A DNA stretch of 64,000 nt. It comes from Chelatococcus asaccharovorans. Lineage in GTDB: Bacteria > Pseudomonadota > Alphaproteobacteria > Rhizobiales > Beijerinckiaceae. The notes beneath the pieces were generated by a model. It saw only the letters and a program-made list of their open reading frames with translations. It ran no database searches and was not told where the DNA came from. A program made the position numbers and the translations under genes. The stretch lies in the NCBI RefSeq assembly GCF_003201475.1, contig NZ_QJJK01000002.1, positions 248,001-312,000 on the forward strand. The letters are read 5' to 3'. Position 1 is the stretch's first letter. Each line of letters begins with the position of its first letter. Shown here in pieces: positions 34,262 to 43,282 of the stretch.

Positions 34262-34531
34262 AAAGGCTCATATGGTCACCGCAGCACCATAGAGGGAGCA
34301 TCGCCATCGGTCACCTGTGGCTTCTCGGCCTTATGCCTTGCAAACGGTTGAGATCCCCGGAACGCATCGCCACGACAGCACGGGGACGCGCTGCTGTTTT
34401 AAGGACTATTCACAATTTTTGATTGCGCGTCGAGACGCCGCGCGCCGCCGATGCCGTCGTAACGCTCTGAAACTCCGGATATTCGGGCATTGGAACGCCG
34501 GACGATGAATTTTATTCTGTTTCAATTCGCC

Positions 34532-34559
34532 TTGCTTATATTCAAAAAGCCCATAGGAT
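34532..34559 (+). promoter_or_regulatory. Possible sigma-70 promoter of the molybdenum hydroxylase operon
   Basis: TTGCTT (34532-34537), 16-nt spacer, TAGGAT (34554-34559) in an AT-rich part of the 441-bp gap 34262-34702. The start codon of the first gene is 143 bp downstream; no gene is seen in the gap. Confidence 0.35.
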
Positions 34560-34702
34560 AGAATTATCAGAATGGACGTGCGATCGCGCGCCGCGAAGGC
34601 CGGGGCTCGCACGGCTTGCACCATGAACGAAACGGGCCGCCCGGCACGCGCCGGAGGGAGTGGGATGCTGCCTGCGCCATCATTCGGGACCGAATAAGAC
34701 TC

Positions 34703-35557
34703 ATGAAGCCTGCGTCATTCGACTACATCAGACCGGGATCACGCGCCGAAATCCTCGCCGCCCTCGCCGCCCACGGTGATGACGGGAAGATCCTGGCGGG
34801 CGGCCAGAGCCTGGTCGCAGCGATGAATTTTCGTCTGGCGCGCCCCGAAGTGCTCATCGACATCAACGGGACGAAAGACCTCGATTACCTCCAGCCGTCC
34901 GGCGACAGCCTTGCGATCGGCGCGTTGACGCGTCACGCGGCCTTCCACAAGCCGGTGGTCGATGGCCCGCTTGGCCCGTTGCTGGCCAAGGTCGTCCGGA
35001 ACATTGCGCATTATCCCATCCGTCAGCGCGGCACCTTCACCGGAAGCCTCGCGCATGCCGATCCGGCGTCCGAATGGTGCCTGGTCGCGACGACGCTTGA
35101 CGCCGAGATGCTCATCGTCAACGCCGAAGGCGAACGGCGCTGCCGCGCCGGGGATTTCTTCAAGGGGACCTTCACCACGGCCGTCGGCGCGCAGGATCTT
35201 CTGGCCGAAGTCCGGCTGCCCTTGCTCGACGACGGCTGGCGCAGCGGCTTCTACGAATTCTCGCGGCGAGCGGGTGATTTCGCGCTGGCGATGTCGCTCG
35301 CCGCGCTCAAGTTGGAGAACGGACGCATCACTGAGGCGCGGCTCGGCGTCGGCGGCGTGGCCGACCGGGCAATCCGATTGCACGCCCTCGAAAACGAGCT
35401 CGCCGGCAAGGCTCCGTCGCGCGAATTGTTCGAGGATGTGGCGGCCTCAGCGAAAGCCGCGATCAAGCCGAGCGAAGATATCCACGCCTCCGCCGATTAT
35501 CGCCGCGACCTCATCCGCACCGTCGTTCTCAGGGCCTTGACGGAGGCCGCGGCATGA
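34703..35557 (+). CDS. Molybdenum hydroxylase FAD-binding subunit (CoxM/XdhB-like)
   Basis: 284-residue medium subunit that passes electrons from the Fe-S subunit to an acceptor through FAD. The start MKPASFDYIRPGSRAEILAA is followed by the FAD motifs GGQSLVAAMNFRLARP and IRQRGTFTGSLAHADPASEW (the TxGGxxAxAdPa type, here TFTGSLAHADPA), and the CO-dehydrogenase-like C-terminal domain from about 175. The frame is open to 34616, but the ATG at 34703 matches the family start. Its stop overlaps the start of the first large subunit gene. First gene of the plus-strand operon. Confidence 0.92.
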   Translation: MKPASFDYIRPGSRAEILAALAAHGDDGKILAGGQSLVAAMNFRLARPEVLIDINGTKDLDYLQPSGDSLAIGALTRHAAFHKPVVDGPLGPLLAKVVRNIAHYPIRQRGTFTGSLAHADPASEWCLVATTLDAEMLIVNAEGERRCRAGDFFKGTFTTAVGAQDLLAEVRLPLLDDGWRSGFYEFSRRAGDFALAMSLAALKLENGRITEARLGVGGVADRAIRLHALENELAGKAPSRELFEDVAASAKAAIKPSEDIHASADYRRDLIRTVVLRALTEAAA

Positions 35558-37869
35558 GCTGGATCGGCCGATCCCTGCCGCGGCTCGAAGACCCCTCGCT
35601 CCTGATGGGGCGCGGGCGCTATGTCGCGGACCTCGCGCGCGGGGCAGCGTCGGTAAAATTCGTGCGCAGCCCGGTTGCCGCCGGGCGCATCCTCAGCATC
35701 GACGTGCCAGACGGCGAACTCGTCTTCACGGCAGCGGATCTCGACGGCGTGAAGCCGATCTGTCCCATCCTGCACCGGCCGGACTATATCGCGGTCGAAC
35801 AGCCCATATTGGCCAAGGACAGGGTGATGTTCTGCGGCCAGGCGCTGGCTGTCGTGGTCGCGGAGGACCAGGGCCTGGCGGAGGATCTCGCCGAAGAGGT
35901 CTATGCCGACATCGACGCCGAGGATGCGATCGTCGATATGGAGGCAGCGCTTGCCGAAGGCGCGGTGGCGGTCCACGCCCACGCACCGGGCAATGTCCTC
36001 GTCGAGGGGGTGCTGCGCAGCCCCGGCCTCGACGCTGCCTTCGCGGATGCGGCCGAGATCGTCACACTTGACCTGCGCTCCGGCCGGCAGTCGGCGATGC
36101 CGCTGGAAGGGCGCGGTGGCGTGGCGCAGTACGACCGGATTTCCGGGCGTGTGACGCTCTACGCTTCGGTGCAGATGCCGCATATGCTGCGGACGGGTCT
36201 TGCCGACGTGCTGCAGATCCCGGAAGCGGATCTCAGGGTCGTCGCCCCGGATGTCGGCGGCGGCTTCGGGCAGAAGATGTCGCTGTTTCCCGAATATGTG
36301 GCACTCGTCTGGCTCGCGCGAAAGCTCGAGCGCGACGTCGCCTGGATCGAGGATCGCCGCGAGAACTTCCTGGCGTCCTCCCACAGCCGCGACCAGTCCT
36401 TCCATGTGCGCGGCGCCTTCGCGAAAGATGGTACGCTGCTCGGCATCGACGCCGACCTGAAAAGCAATGTCGGCGCCTTCTCCTGTTATCCCGTGACCTG
36501 CGGCGTGGAGCCGCTGATGGCGCTGGCCGAACTGCCAGGCCCCTACAAGGTGCCGGAATATGGCGTCCGCTCGCGCGGCGTCACCACCAACACGGGCATG
36601 ATGGCGCCCTATCGCGGCGTCTCAAGGCCCATGCTGACGCTCACCATGGAGCGCATGATGGATGTCGCGGCCAGGCGGCTCGGTATCGATCCGATTGAAA
36701 TCCGCCGCCGCAACCTCATCGACAGCTTCCCGCACCGCTCGCCGACCGGTCTCGTCTATGACGAGGGCAGCTACAAGGAAGCCATGGACCGGGCCGTCGC
36801 GGCGATCGATCTCACAGGCTTCCGCGCCCGGCAGAAGGAGGCACGCGCCGCGGGACGGTATCTCGGCATCGGCTTTTCCGTGTTCAGCGAACGCACCGGC
36901 TACGGCACGCCGGCTTATGCCGCGCGCGGCATGAACATCGTGCCCGGCTATGAGATCGTCTCCTGCGCGATGGATCCCTCCGGTTTCGTCGAGGCGCGGA
37001 TCGGCTCCTCGCCGCACGGGCAAGGTTTGAAGACGGCACTCGCCCAGCTCATCGCAGACGAGCTCGGCGTCGAGCCGGGCAAAATCAAGGTCTTCTCCGG
37101 GGATACCGACGCGACGCCCTATGGCTGGGGCACCTTCGCCAGCCGCTCGATGGTGATCGCGGGTGGAGCCTGCAAGCTCGCCGCCGGCAAGGTCGCCACC
37201 AGGCTGCGCTCCGTCGCGGCGGTCATGATGCAGGCCAGTGAGGACCATATCGTGCTGGAGGACGGGCTGGCCCGTGTCACGGGGACGAACCAGTCTCTGC
37301 CAATTCCCGAGGTCGCACGCGCCGCCTACCACCAGAGCCATCGGTTCCCTCAATCGGGACCGGGCCTGATCGAGAACGCGACCTACGATCCCGGCGGCAC
37401 ATTCTCAAATGCCTGCCATGCCTGCATCGTCGAGGTCGATATAGAAACCGGCGGCGTCAAGATCGAGCGGTTCATCGTCGCCGAGGATGCCGGCCTCCTG
37501 ATCAATCCGATGATCGTCGACGGCCAGATTCACGGCGGCGTCGCGCAAGGCATCGCCAATGCGCTGTTCGAGGAGTTGATCTACGACGAGACGGGCAATC
37601 TGCTCACCGTTTCGCTCGCCGATTATCTTCCGCCCACGATGGCCGAGGTCCCGACAATCGAGATCGAGCATCTGGAGACGGTTTCCGACGCCACGATCAC
37701 GAAGGCCAAAGGTGTCGGCGAGGGCGGCGCCATCGGCGCGCCGGCCGCGATCATCAATGCCATGGTCGATGCGCTGTCGCCCTTCGGTATCGAGATCGTC
37801 CGGATGCCAGCCACCCCGCAATATATCCGCAAGCTGATCCGCGAGGCCGAACGAGACGCCCATGGCTAA
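35554..37869 (+). CDS. Molybdopterin-binding large subunit 1 of a molybdenum hydroxylase
   Basis: 771 residues, xanthine dehydrogenase/CO dehydrogenase large-subunit family. Cofactor-binding loops are in place: VGGGFGQKMSLFPEYVALVW near 232-251, PYRGVSRPMLTLTMERMMDV (the AYRG-type active-site loop) and SSPHGQGLKTALAQLIADEL. The catalytic glutamate is E723 in KGVGEGGAIGAP. The active-site loop has no CoxL-type cysteine motif, so it is not a CO dehydrogenase. It starts 4 bp inside the FAD subunit gene and ends 8 bp into the Fe-S subunit gene. It should hydroxylate an aromatic or N-heterocyclic carbon with water as oxygen source. Confidence 0.92.
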   Translation: MSWIGRSLPRLEDPSLLMGRGRYVADLARGAASVKFVRSPVAAGRILSIDVPDGELVFTAADLDGVKPICPILHRPDYIAVEQPILAKDRVMFCGQALAVVVAEDQGLAEDLAEEVYADIDAEDAIVDMEAALAEGAVAVHAHAPGNVLVEGVLRSPGLDAAFADAAEIVTLDLRSGRQSAMPLEGRGGVAQYDRISGRVTLYASVQMPHMLRTGLADVLQIPEADLRVVAPDVGGGFGQKMSLFPEYVALVWLARKLERDVAWIEDRRENFLASSHSRDQSFHVRGAFAKDGTLLGIDADLKSNVGAFSCYPVTCGVEPLMALAELPGPYKVPEYGVRSRGVTTNTGMMAPYRGVSRPMLTLTMERMMDVAARRLGIDPIEIRRRNLIDSFPHRSPTGLVYDEGSYKEAMDRAVAAIDLTGFRARQKEARAAGRYLGIGFSVFSERTGYGTPAYAARGMNIVPGYEIVSCAMDPSGFVEARIGSSPHGQGLKTALAQLIADELGVEPGKIKVFSGDTDATPYGWGTFASRSMVIAGGACKLAAGKVATRLRSVAAVMMQASEDHIVLEDGLARVTGTNQSLPIPEVARAAYHQSHRFPQSGPGLIENATYDPGGTFSNACHACIVEVDIETGGVKIERFIVAEDAGLLINPMIVDGQIHGGVAQGIANALFEELIYDETGNLLTVSLADYLPPTMAEVPTIEIEHLETVSDATITKAKGVGEGGAIGAPAAIINAMVDALSPFGIEIVRMPATPQYIRKLIREAERDAHG

Positions 37870-38359
37870 CAAGCATGTCATCACGCTCATCGTGAACGGC
37901 AAGGATTACACCCTGTCCGTGGAGGCGCGGCGGACACTCGCCGATGCCCTGCGCGACGATTGCGGGCTCACGGGGACGCATCTGGGTTGCGAGCATGGCG
38001 TCTGCGGCGCCTGCACGGTTCTGGTCGATGACAAGCCGGTGCGCTCCTGCCTGATGTTCGCGGTGCAGGCAGAGGGTTGCTCCGTACGAACCGTCGAAGG
38101 CCTGGCGAAGGGTGACGCGCTGCATCTCCTGCAGAAGGCCTTCTGGGAGAACCACGGGCTGCAATGCGGCTTCTGCACGCCGGGCTTCCTGATGCTGGCC
38201 GCGGGCGCGCTTGAGGCCGACCCGGACCTGAGCGAGGAAGAGATCCGCGATATCCTGTCGTCGAACCTCTGCCGCTGCACCGGCTACCAGAACATCATCA
38301 AGTCCGTCTGTCTTGCTGCAAACGAGATGCGTGCATGTCCGCCATCGGCCGATCGCTGA
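37862..38359 (+). CDS. [2Fe-2S] subunit of a molybdenum hydroxylase (CoxS-like)
   Basis: 165 residues with two [2Fe-2S] clusters: plant-type ligands C43, C48, C51 and C63 (GCEHGVCGACTVLV) and the second cluster with C102, C105, C137 and C139 (QCGFCTPGFLML and NLCRCTGYQNI). The gene overlaps both neighbouring large-subunit genes, 8 bp at the start and 25 bp at the end. It is the only Fe-S subunit here, so both large subunits must share it or the second must use a partner elsewhere. Confidence 0.95.
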   Translation: MANKHVITLIVNGKDYTLSVEARRTLADALRDDCGLTGTHLGCEHGVCGACTVLVDDKPVRSCLMFAVQAEGCSVRTVEGLAKGDALHLLQKAFWENHGLQCGFCTPGFLMLAAGALEADPDLSEEEIRDILSSNLCRCTGYQNIIKSVCLAANEMRACPPSADR

Positions 38360-40599
38360 AGCGGCTGGAGGATCGCCCGCTCCTGACCGGGGACGGGTGT
38401 TTCGCCGCCGACAACCGCGCCGATGGTCAGGTGCATATGCGCATCGTGCGCTCGCCCATCGCCTTCGGCCGCATCCTTGATATCGAGACGGACGAAGCGA
38501 AGGCGCTTCCCGGCGTGATTGCCGTATGGACGGCCGCCGATATTGCCGATCTTCCGCCGATCGACTTTCGCATGACGCGCATTGCCGGCCTCGAGCCCTA
38601 TCGGCAGCATGTTCTGGCGCGCGACTATGTGCGCTATGTCGGTGATCCCGTTGCGGTTGTGTTCGCCGACAATCCCTATATCGCCGAGGATGCAGCCGAA
38701 CTCGTCTTCTGCGATATCGAGGAGGAGACGCCCTGCCTCGATGCAACCGCGGACCCGGTCGCCTTCATGCCGGAACGCGATCCCGCGCTTTTGAGCGAGG
38801 CGGCGGTCATCACCAAATCCTACGGCGACATGGAGGCCGCCTTCGCGGGCGCGGCCGCCATCATCGAGATGGAACTGAAGGTCGGGCGCCATACGGGCGT
38901 GCCGCTGGAGACGCGCGGAGCACTCGCCGTGCGCGACCCGGAAACGGGTGTGCTCACCATGTATGGCGCGGCGAAGGTGCCGCATTACAACCGGGACAGC
39001 ATCGCCCGCATGCTCGGGCTGGAGCCGGAGCAGGTGCGGCTGAGCGAGGGCCATGTCGGCGGCGGCTTCGGCATTCGCGGCGAGCTCTATCCGGAGGACG
39101 TTCTGGTCTGCGCCGCCGCCTGCCGGCTCGGCGTGCCCGTCAAATGGGTGGAGGACCGGCGCGAACATCTCATGGCGGCCAATCACTCGCGCGACCAGGT
39201 GCATCGCATCAAGGCGGCCGTCGATGCGAATGGCTTCGTACGTGGGCTCGTGGACACCTTCTATACCGACCAGGGCGGCTATGTCCGCACCCACGGCGGC
39301 ACGGTGTCAGATCTCGCTGCAGCGCTTCTCCCGGGGCCTTATCTGATCCCGGCCTATCACGTCGAAGGCCATATCCGGCTGACCAACAAGACACCGTCCG
39401 GCACCTATCGCGCGCCCGGCCGCTACGAGACCACCTTCGTCCGCGAGCGGCTGATGGATGCCATCGCCGCCAGGCTCGGCCTCGATCCGATGGAGGTGCG
39501 CCGGGTCAACCTCATTCCCGAGGATCGGATGCCGTTCGACCGCGGCATCGAGGCGCTCGGCACCCATGTGCTCTATGATTCGGGCAAGTATCACGACCTG
39601 CTCGATCGCACCCTGACCCGTATCGGCTATCAGGACCTCAAGGCTGATCTGGCCCGCAGGCGCGTGGCCGGCGAAGCTGTCGGCCTCGGCATTGCCTTCT
39701 TCGTCGAGAAGAGCGGCCTTGGCCCGCATGATCTCGTGACAATGGCGGTCCAGCCCGATGATACGATCGAGATCGTCACCGGCGCGGCATCCGTCGGCCA
39801 GGGCGTTGAGACCGCGATGGCGCAGATCTGCAGCGACGTGCTCGGCGTGCCGATCGAACGCATCCGCGTCATCCATGGCCAGACCGATCGCATTGCCATC
39901 GGCTTCGGCGCCTTCGCCTCCCGCGTCACGGTGATGACGGGCTCGGCCGTGAAGATCGCCGCCGAAGCGCTCAGGGATAAGGCGATCGCACTTGCCGCGC
40001 CCCTGCTGCAGGCCGATGTCCGCACGCTCACGCTCGAAATGGGATGCGTGGTGTCCCGCGATTCGGGTGCAACGATCGGACTTGCCGAAATCGTCGCACA
40101 ATCCGGCAAGGACCTCGACGCCGAGGGCCTCTTTCGCGCCGATCACATGAACTATCCCTACGGCATTCACGTCGCGCAGGTGCGCGTGGACGAAGCCGTC
40201 TCAGGCATTCAGGTGGAGCGCTATCTCGTCGCCTATGACGTCGGGCGCGCGATCAATCCGATGCTGATCGAGGGGCAGATCGTCGGCGCGGCCGCGCAAG
40301 GCATCGGCGGCGCGCTTCTCGAGGAGTTCATCTACAACGAGGAAGGCCAGCCGCTCGCCACAAGCTTTGCCGACTATCTTATGCCGACCTGCCACGAAAT
40401 GCCGCCGGTCGAGGTGCTGCTGCGCGAGGATGCGCCGAGCCCCCAGAACCCGCTCGGCGTCAAAGGCGCCGGCGAAGGCGGCATCACAGCTGTCGGCGCG
40501 GCCATCGCGGCGGCCGTCGACGACGCGCTCGGCAGGCCGGGGCTGATTACGAGCCTGCCGATTTCACCGCGCCGCCTTCATGCCCTGCTGCGACGGTGA
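38335..40599 (+). CDS. Molybdopterin-binding large subunit 2 of a molybdenum hydroxylase
   Basis: 754 residues, same family as large subunit 1 but clearly different in sequence. Motifs: GGGFGIRGELYPEDVLVCAA from about residue 242, GTYRAPGRYETTFVRERLMD, ASVGQGVETAMAQICSDVLG, and catalytic E714 in KGAGEGGITAVG. All key positions are intact, so it is not a decaying copy. It begins inside the Fe-S subunit gene by 25 bp and ends the run of hydroxylase genes. It may oxidise a second position or a second intermediate, or alternate with subunit 1 on the shared electron-transfer subunits. Confidence 0.92.
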   Translation: MSAIGRSLKRLEDRPLLTGDGCFAADNRADGQVHMRIVRSPIAFGRILDIETDEAKALPGVIAVWTAADIADLPPIDFRMTRIAGLEPYRQHVLARDYVRYVGDPVAVVFADNPYIAEDAAELVFCDIEEETPCLDATADPVAFMPERDPALLSEAAVITKSYGDMEAAFAGAAAIIEMELKVGRHTGVPLETRGALAVRDPETGVLTMYGAAKVPHYNRDSIARMLGLEPEQVRLSEGHVGGGFGIRGELYPEDVLVCAAACRLGVPVKWVEDRREHLMAANHSRDQVHRIKAAVDANGFVRGLVDTFYTDQGGYVRTHGGTVSDLAAALLPGPYLIPAYHVEGHIRLTNKTPSGTYRAPGRYETTFVRERLMDAIAARLGLDPMEVRRVNLIPEDRMPFDRGIEALGTHVLYDSGKYHDLLDRTLTRIGYQDLKADLARRRVAGEAVGLGIAFFVEKSGLGPHDLVTMAVQPDDTIEIVTGAASVGQGVETAMAQICSDVLGVPIERIRVIHGQTDRIAIGFGAFASRVTVMTGSAVKIAAEALRDKAIALAAPLLQADVRTLTLEMGCVVSRDSGATIGLAEIVAQSGKDLDAEGLFRADHMNYPYGIHVAQVRVDEAVSGIQVERYLVAYDVGRAINPMLIEGQIVGAAAQGIGGALLEEFIYNEEGQPLATSFADYLMPTCHEMPPVEVLLREDAPSPQNPLGVKGAGEGGITAVGAAIAAAVDDALGRPGLITSLPISPRRLHALLRR

Positions 40600-40620
40600 C
40601 ATGCTGGATGTCGATTGGCC

Positions 40621-41241
40621 CTAATCGCGCTGCAGATTGATCCAGAGGGTGCGAACTTGTTCCTTGCCATGGTTCCAGATGCGGTGGGGGCGGCGCGAAC
40701 TGTAAGAGATGAGGTCGCCGCCCTCCACCACATGCAAGAGCCCGTCGACCTCGACGGTGAGCTTGCCCTCGAGGACGAAGCCGTATTCGAAACCGTCGTG
40801 CGTGATTGGCTTTTCGGTCGCGCCCGTATGCGGCGCGTATTCGTTGATGGCGATGGAGATGCCCCGCGCGCGATCCTCCTTGATCAGCCTGCGGATCACA
40901 TGAGCCGCCGTCTCGATGACACGCTGCTCGGAACTCGTGACGACGAGTTTCTCGTCGTCCACAGCCTGATCGACGATGAAATCCGACATCTGCACGCCCA
41001 GCGCGCTGGCGATCACGATCAGCGACCCGATCGAAGGGGAAGCCCGACCGCGCTCGACCAGGCTGAGCATCGACGCGCTCAGCCCGCAGGCATCCGCAAG
41101 CGCCTGCAACGTCATATTGCGCGCCTGCCGCACATCGCGAATGCGAAGCCCGATTGCCGCGAGCGTACTGGCGGTCGTCCCAGCGGGATCGTCCTGGGGG
41201 GTCAGCGAAGGCTCACTCACGATGTCCGTATCCTTGATCAT
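40621..41241 (-). CDS. XRE-family regulator with C-terminal cupin domain
   Basis: About 206 residues. HTH_3 domain at about 25-80 (LRIRDVRQARNMTLQALADA then CGLSASMLSLVERGRASPSI), and a cupin_2 domain in the C-terminal half (FEYGFVLEGKLTVEVDGLLH then VVEGGDLISYSSRRPHRIWN). This layout (PuuR/SutR-like) is typical of repressors or activators of amine and amino acid metabolism, with the cupin as effector site. It is divergent from the tandem cupin genes and converges on large subunit 2. The start is uncertain: 41241 is chosen, and the frame is open to 41310. A palindrome lies before the divergent gene. Confidence 0.88.
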   Translation of the reverse strand: MIKDTDIVSEPSLTPQDDPAGTTASTLAAIGLRIRDVRQARNMTLQALADACGLSASMLSLVERGRASPSIGSLIVIASALGVQMSDFIVDQAVDDEKLVVTSSEQRVIETAAHVIRRLIKEDRARGISIAINEYAPHTGATEKPITHDGFEYGFVLEGKLTVEVDGLLHVVEGGDLISYSSRRPHRIWNHGKEQVRTLWINLQRD

Positions 41242-41321
41242 TTGACAGTCGTCGTCACCGGCGCACAGCGAGCGGCGAATAGCACTTGCACGGCGGTCGA
41301 TTTTGATCATACTAAAATATG

Positions 41322-41334
41322 TGAATAATATTCA
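41322..41334. promoter_or_regulatory. Palindrome TGAATA-A-TATTCA, probable operator
   Basis: Perfect 6-bp arms in the AT-rich gap between the XRE-cupin regulator and the first cupin gene, one base before the ATG at 41336. Position suggests repression of the cupin-amidase genes. Confidence 0.45.
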
Positions 41335-41335
41335 A

Positions 41336-41761
41336 ATGGAAACTCGAGCCGTGGCTTGCCCCCCATCCCATAACACAGTCCGCGTTTTGAACAGCGCGGC
41401 CGACTGTCCCGACCTCCCGATCGTGGTCGGTTCAGGCCGCGCCAAAGTGGTGATGTGGCCCGGCAACGGCGCCATCCACCGGACCTTTCACGTGATCGAG
41501 CTGGAGCAGAACGACAAGACGATCGACCTCGCGCATCCGTCCGACAGCGCCTATTACGTCGCCGCCGGCTCCGGCGTCATCGCCGATCTCGTCTCCGGCG
41601 AGCGCATGCCGCTCATCGAGGGCGCGATGGTGCATATCGACAAGGGCGACCGTTACCGCTTCGAAGCTACCGCAACGGCCGGCCTCAAGCTGATAGGCGG
41701 CCCCTGCCCCGCCGACCCGCAGCTCTATGCGCATCTCGCCAAGGCCGGGGAGACCGTGTGA
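41336..41761 (+). CDS. Cupin-domain protein without visible metal ligands
   Basis: About 141 residues of a single beta-barrel (KVVMWPGNGAIHRTFHVIEL, then SAYYVAAGSGVIADLVSGER and GAMVHIDKGDRYRF, ending GGPCPADPQLYAHL). It aligns along its whole length with the next gene, but where that protein has HVH and a later HVPVGVKH, this one has AHPSDS and HIDKGDRY, so at least part of the metal site is lost. Its stop overlaps the next ATG by one base (TGATG). Role unknown: perhaps a structural partner of the second cupin. The ATG at 41336 is used; a TTG at 41303 is the alternative. Confidence 0.75.
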   Translation: METRAVACPPSHNTVRVLNSAADCPDLPIVVGSGRAKVVMWPGNGAIHRTFHVIELEQNDKTIDLAHPSDSAYYVAAGSGVIADLVSGERMPLIEGAMVHIDKGDRYRFEATATAGLKLIGGPCPADPQLYAHLAKAGETV

Positions 41762-42159
41762 TGGCCATCAGGATTTTTCATCGCGACACGCCCTCGTTGC
41801 GCCTTCCGCTGATCTCCAAAGACGCACGCTTCGTCATATGGCCAGGCACCGGCGCTTGGCACGCGAATCTGAACTATGTGCGGCTGGAAGCCGGCGAAGC
41901 CAATACGCCGCATGTCCATACGATCTCGGAGGATACGATCTTTATCCTTCAGGGCGAGGGCACCGCTTACGACTATACGAACGACATCGAGCTAACGTTT
42001 CACGCGGGCTGCGTGGTGCATGTGCCCGTTGGGGTCAAACATGCCATCGCCGCCGACCGGGGCGTCGAGGTGGTGAGTGTCGGCGGCCCAAGCCCGGCGG
42101 ATGTGCCATTGCTCAAGGCGGTCGGCGCCTTGCCGGCAGATGCGGAACCGCCGGCATGA
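41761..42159 (+). CDS. Cupin-domain protein with intact metal site
   Basis: 132 residues. FVIWPGTGAWHANLNYVRLE, then NTPHVHTISEDTIFILQGEG (cupin motif 1 with HxH and E) and CVVHVPVGVKHAI (motif 2 with the last His). It ends with VGGPSPADVPLLKAV, mirroring the preceding paralogue. Cupins of this size act as isomerases, dioxygenases or sugar/amide-binding proteins; no specific reaction can be named. It is translationally coupled on both sides, to the paralogue and to the amidase gene (ATGA). Confidence 0.82.
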   Translation: MAIRIFHRDTPSLRLPLISKDARFVIWPGTGAWHANLNYVRLEAGEANTPHVHTISEDTIFILQGEGTAYDYTNDIELTFHAGCVVHVPVGVKHAIAADRGVEVVSVGGPSPADVPLLKAVGALPADAEPPA

Positions 42160-43004
42160 CTTTCCCGGTCGCGGTCGTTCAGTTCACAGCCATGCCCGGG
42201 CGAGCGCTGGAGAACCGGGCGCGCAGCCTGCAACTGATCGAGAATGCGGCCGCCGACGGCGCGCGCGTCATCGTGCTGCCCGAGCTCGCGGTCTCCGGAT
42301 ACACGCTGAACCCTGACGATCTCGCAGCCGCGGCCGAACCGTTGGACGGGCCGACCCTGGCCGCCTGGACTGCGGCTGCCAAGCGCCTCGGCGTGGTGAT
42401 CGCCGGCGGCTTCTGTGAGAGCGACGGAGACCGTCTCTACAATTCCGCGCTGCTTGTCGGGCCGGATGGCCTCCTGCTGCATTACCGGAAGCTCCATCTC
42501 TTCGACGGCGAGAAGCTCATCTTCACGCCGGGAGATCGAGGCCTCACCGTCGCCACCACGCCTTTTGGCCGTATCGGGCTGTGCGTCTGCTATGATCTGC
42601 GCTTCGTCGAAGTGATGCGTGCGCTGGCGCTGCAGGGCGCCGAGCTCATCGCGGTGCCGACGGCCTGGGTGCGCGGCTTCGACAAGGTCGATCGCGACGG
42701 CGACGGCCTCATCGGCCAGGCGCGCGGCGCGATCGTGCAGGCCAATCTCAATCAGGTCTATATCGCTTGCGCCTCACAGGGCGGGGAAGCGGGCGACATC
42801 GCCTTTCTCGGCTCGTCGCTTGTGGCGGACCCCTATGGGCGCATCCTGGCGGGCCCTCTGGCGCAGGACACCGAGGCCGCGGCCATCGCGCCCATGGACC
42901 CCGCCATCGCTCAGGCCGCATTGGTGCGGAGCGAGCGGGTGAAGCCGCGAGAGGACAGACGAACCGATGTCTATGGCGTGACGCTTGGAGGACGAATGCT
43001 CTGA
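42156..43004 (+). CDS. Carbon-nitrogen hydrolase (nitrilase superfamily amidase)
   Basis: 282 residues with the complete catalytic triad: E43 (VLPELAVSGY), K112 (HYRKLHLFDGEKLIF) and C145 (GLCVCYDLRF). The C-x-C-Y-D-L-R-F form and the FDGEKLIF segment point to an amidase or carbamoylase branch rather than a true nitrilase. It probably hydrolyses a linear amide or N-carbamoyl intermediate. Start at 42156 overlaps the cupin stop by 4 bp. It is followed by a 278-bp gap (43005-43282) in which I see no gene or strong dyad. Confidence 0.9.
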   Translation: MTFPVAVVQFTAMPGRALENRARSLQLIENAAADGARVIVLPELAVSGYTLNPDDLAAAAEPLDGPTLAAWTAAAKRLGVVIAGGFCESDGDRLYNSALLVGPDGLLLHYRKLHLFDGEKLIFTPGDRGLTVATTPFGRIGLCVCYDLRFVEVMRALALQGAELIAVPTAWVRGFDKVDRDGDGLIGQARGAIVQANLNQVYIACASQGGEAGDIAFLGSSLVADPYGRILAGPLAQDTEAAAIAPMDPAIAQAALVRSERVKPREDRRTDVYGVTLGGRML

Positions 43005-43282
43005 TGTGATCCGGATCCACCTTACGGAACGGATCTGCAAGCAAATCCTGGCGCCGGACTGTGTGTATCACGCCACTCGTTAGTGGCGCGATCGATTCCA
43101 GAGGAACGTAATTCGACGCCGAAGGCTCGGGATATCATCGGGCCACTTGCCAATATTTCCATTATTCGACCGGGGGCTTCGAACACCAGCGGCCGGCGCG
43201 CTGCCACGCCGTCATCAGGCACGCCGATGACCGCGCATGACGCAGTTCATTGTCCCCGCCGTTCTCTGAGGAGGTATCAGCC

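Noticed and set aside
35554-40599. CO dehydrogenase (coxLMS) assignment for the molybdenum hydroxylase
   Set aside because: Neither large subunit has the AYRCSFR active-site cysteine loop of form I CO dehydrogenase, and there are two large subunits.
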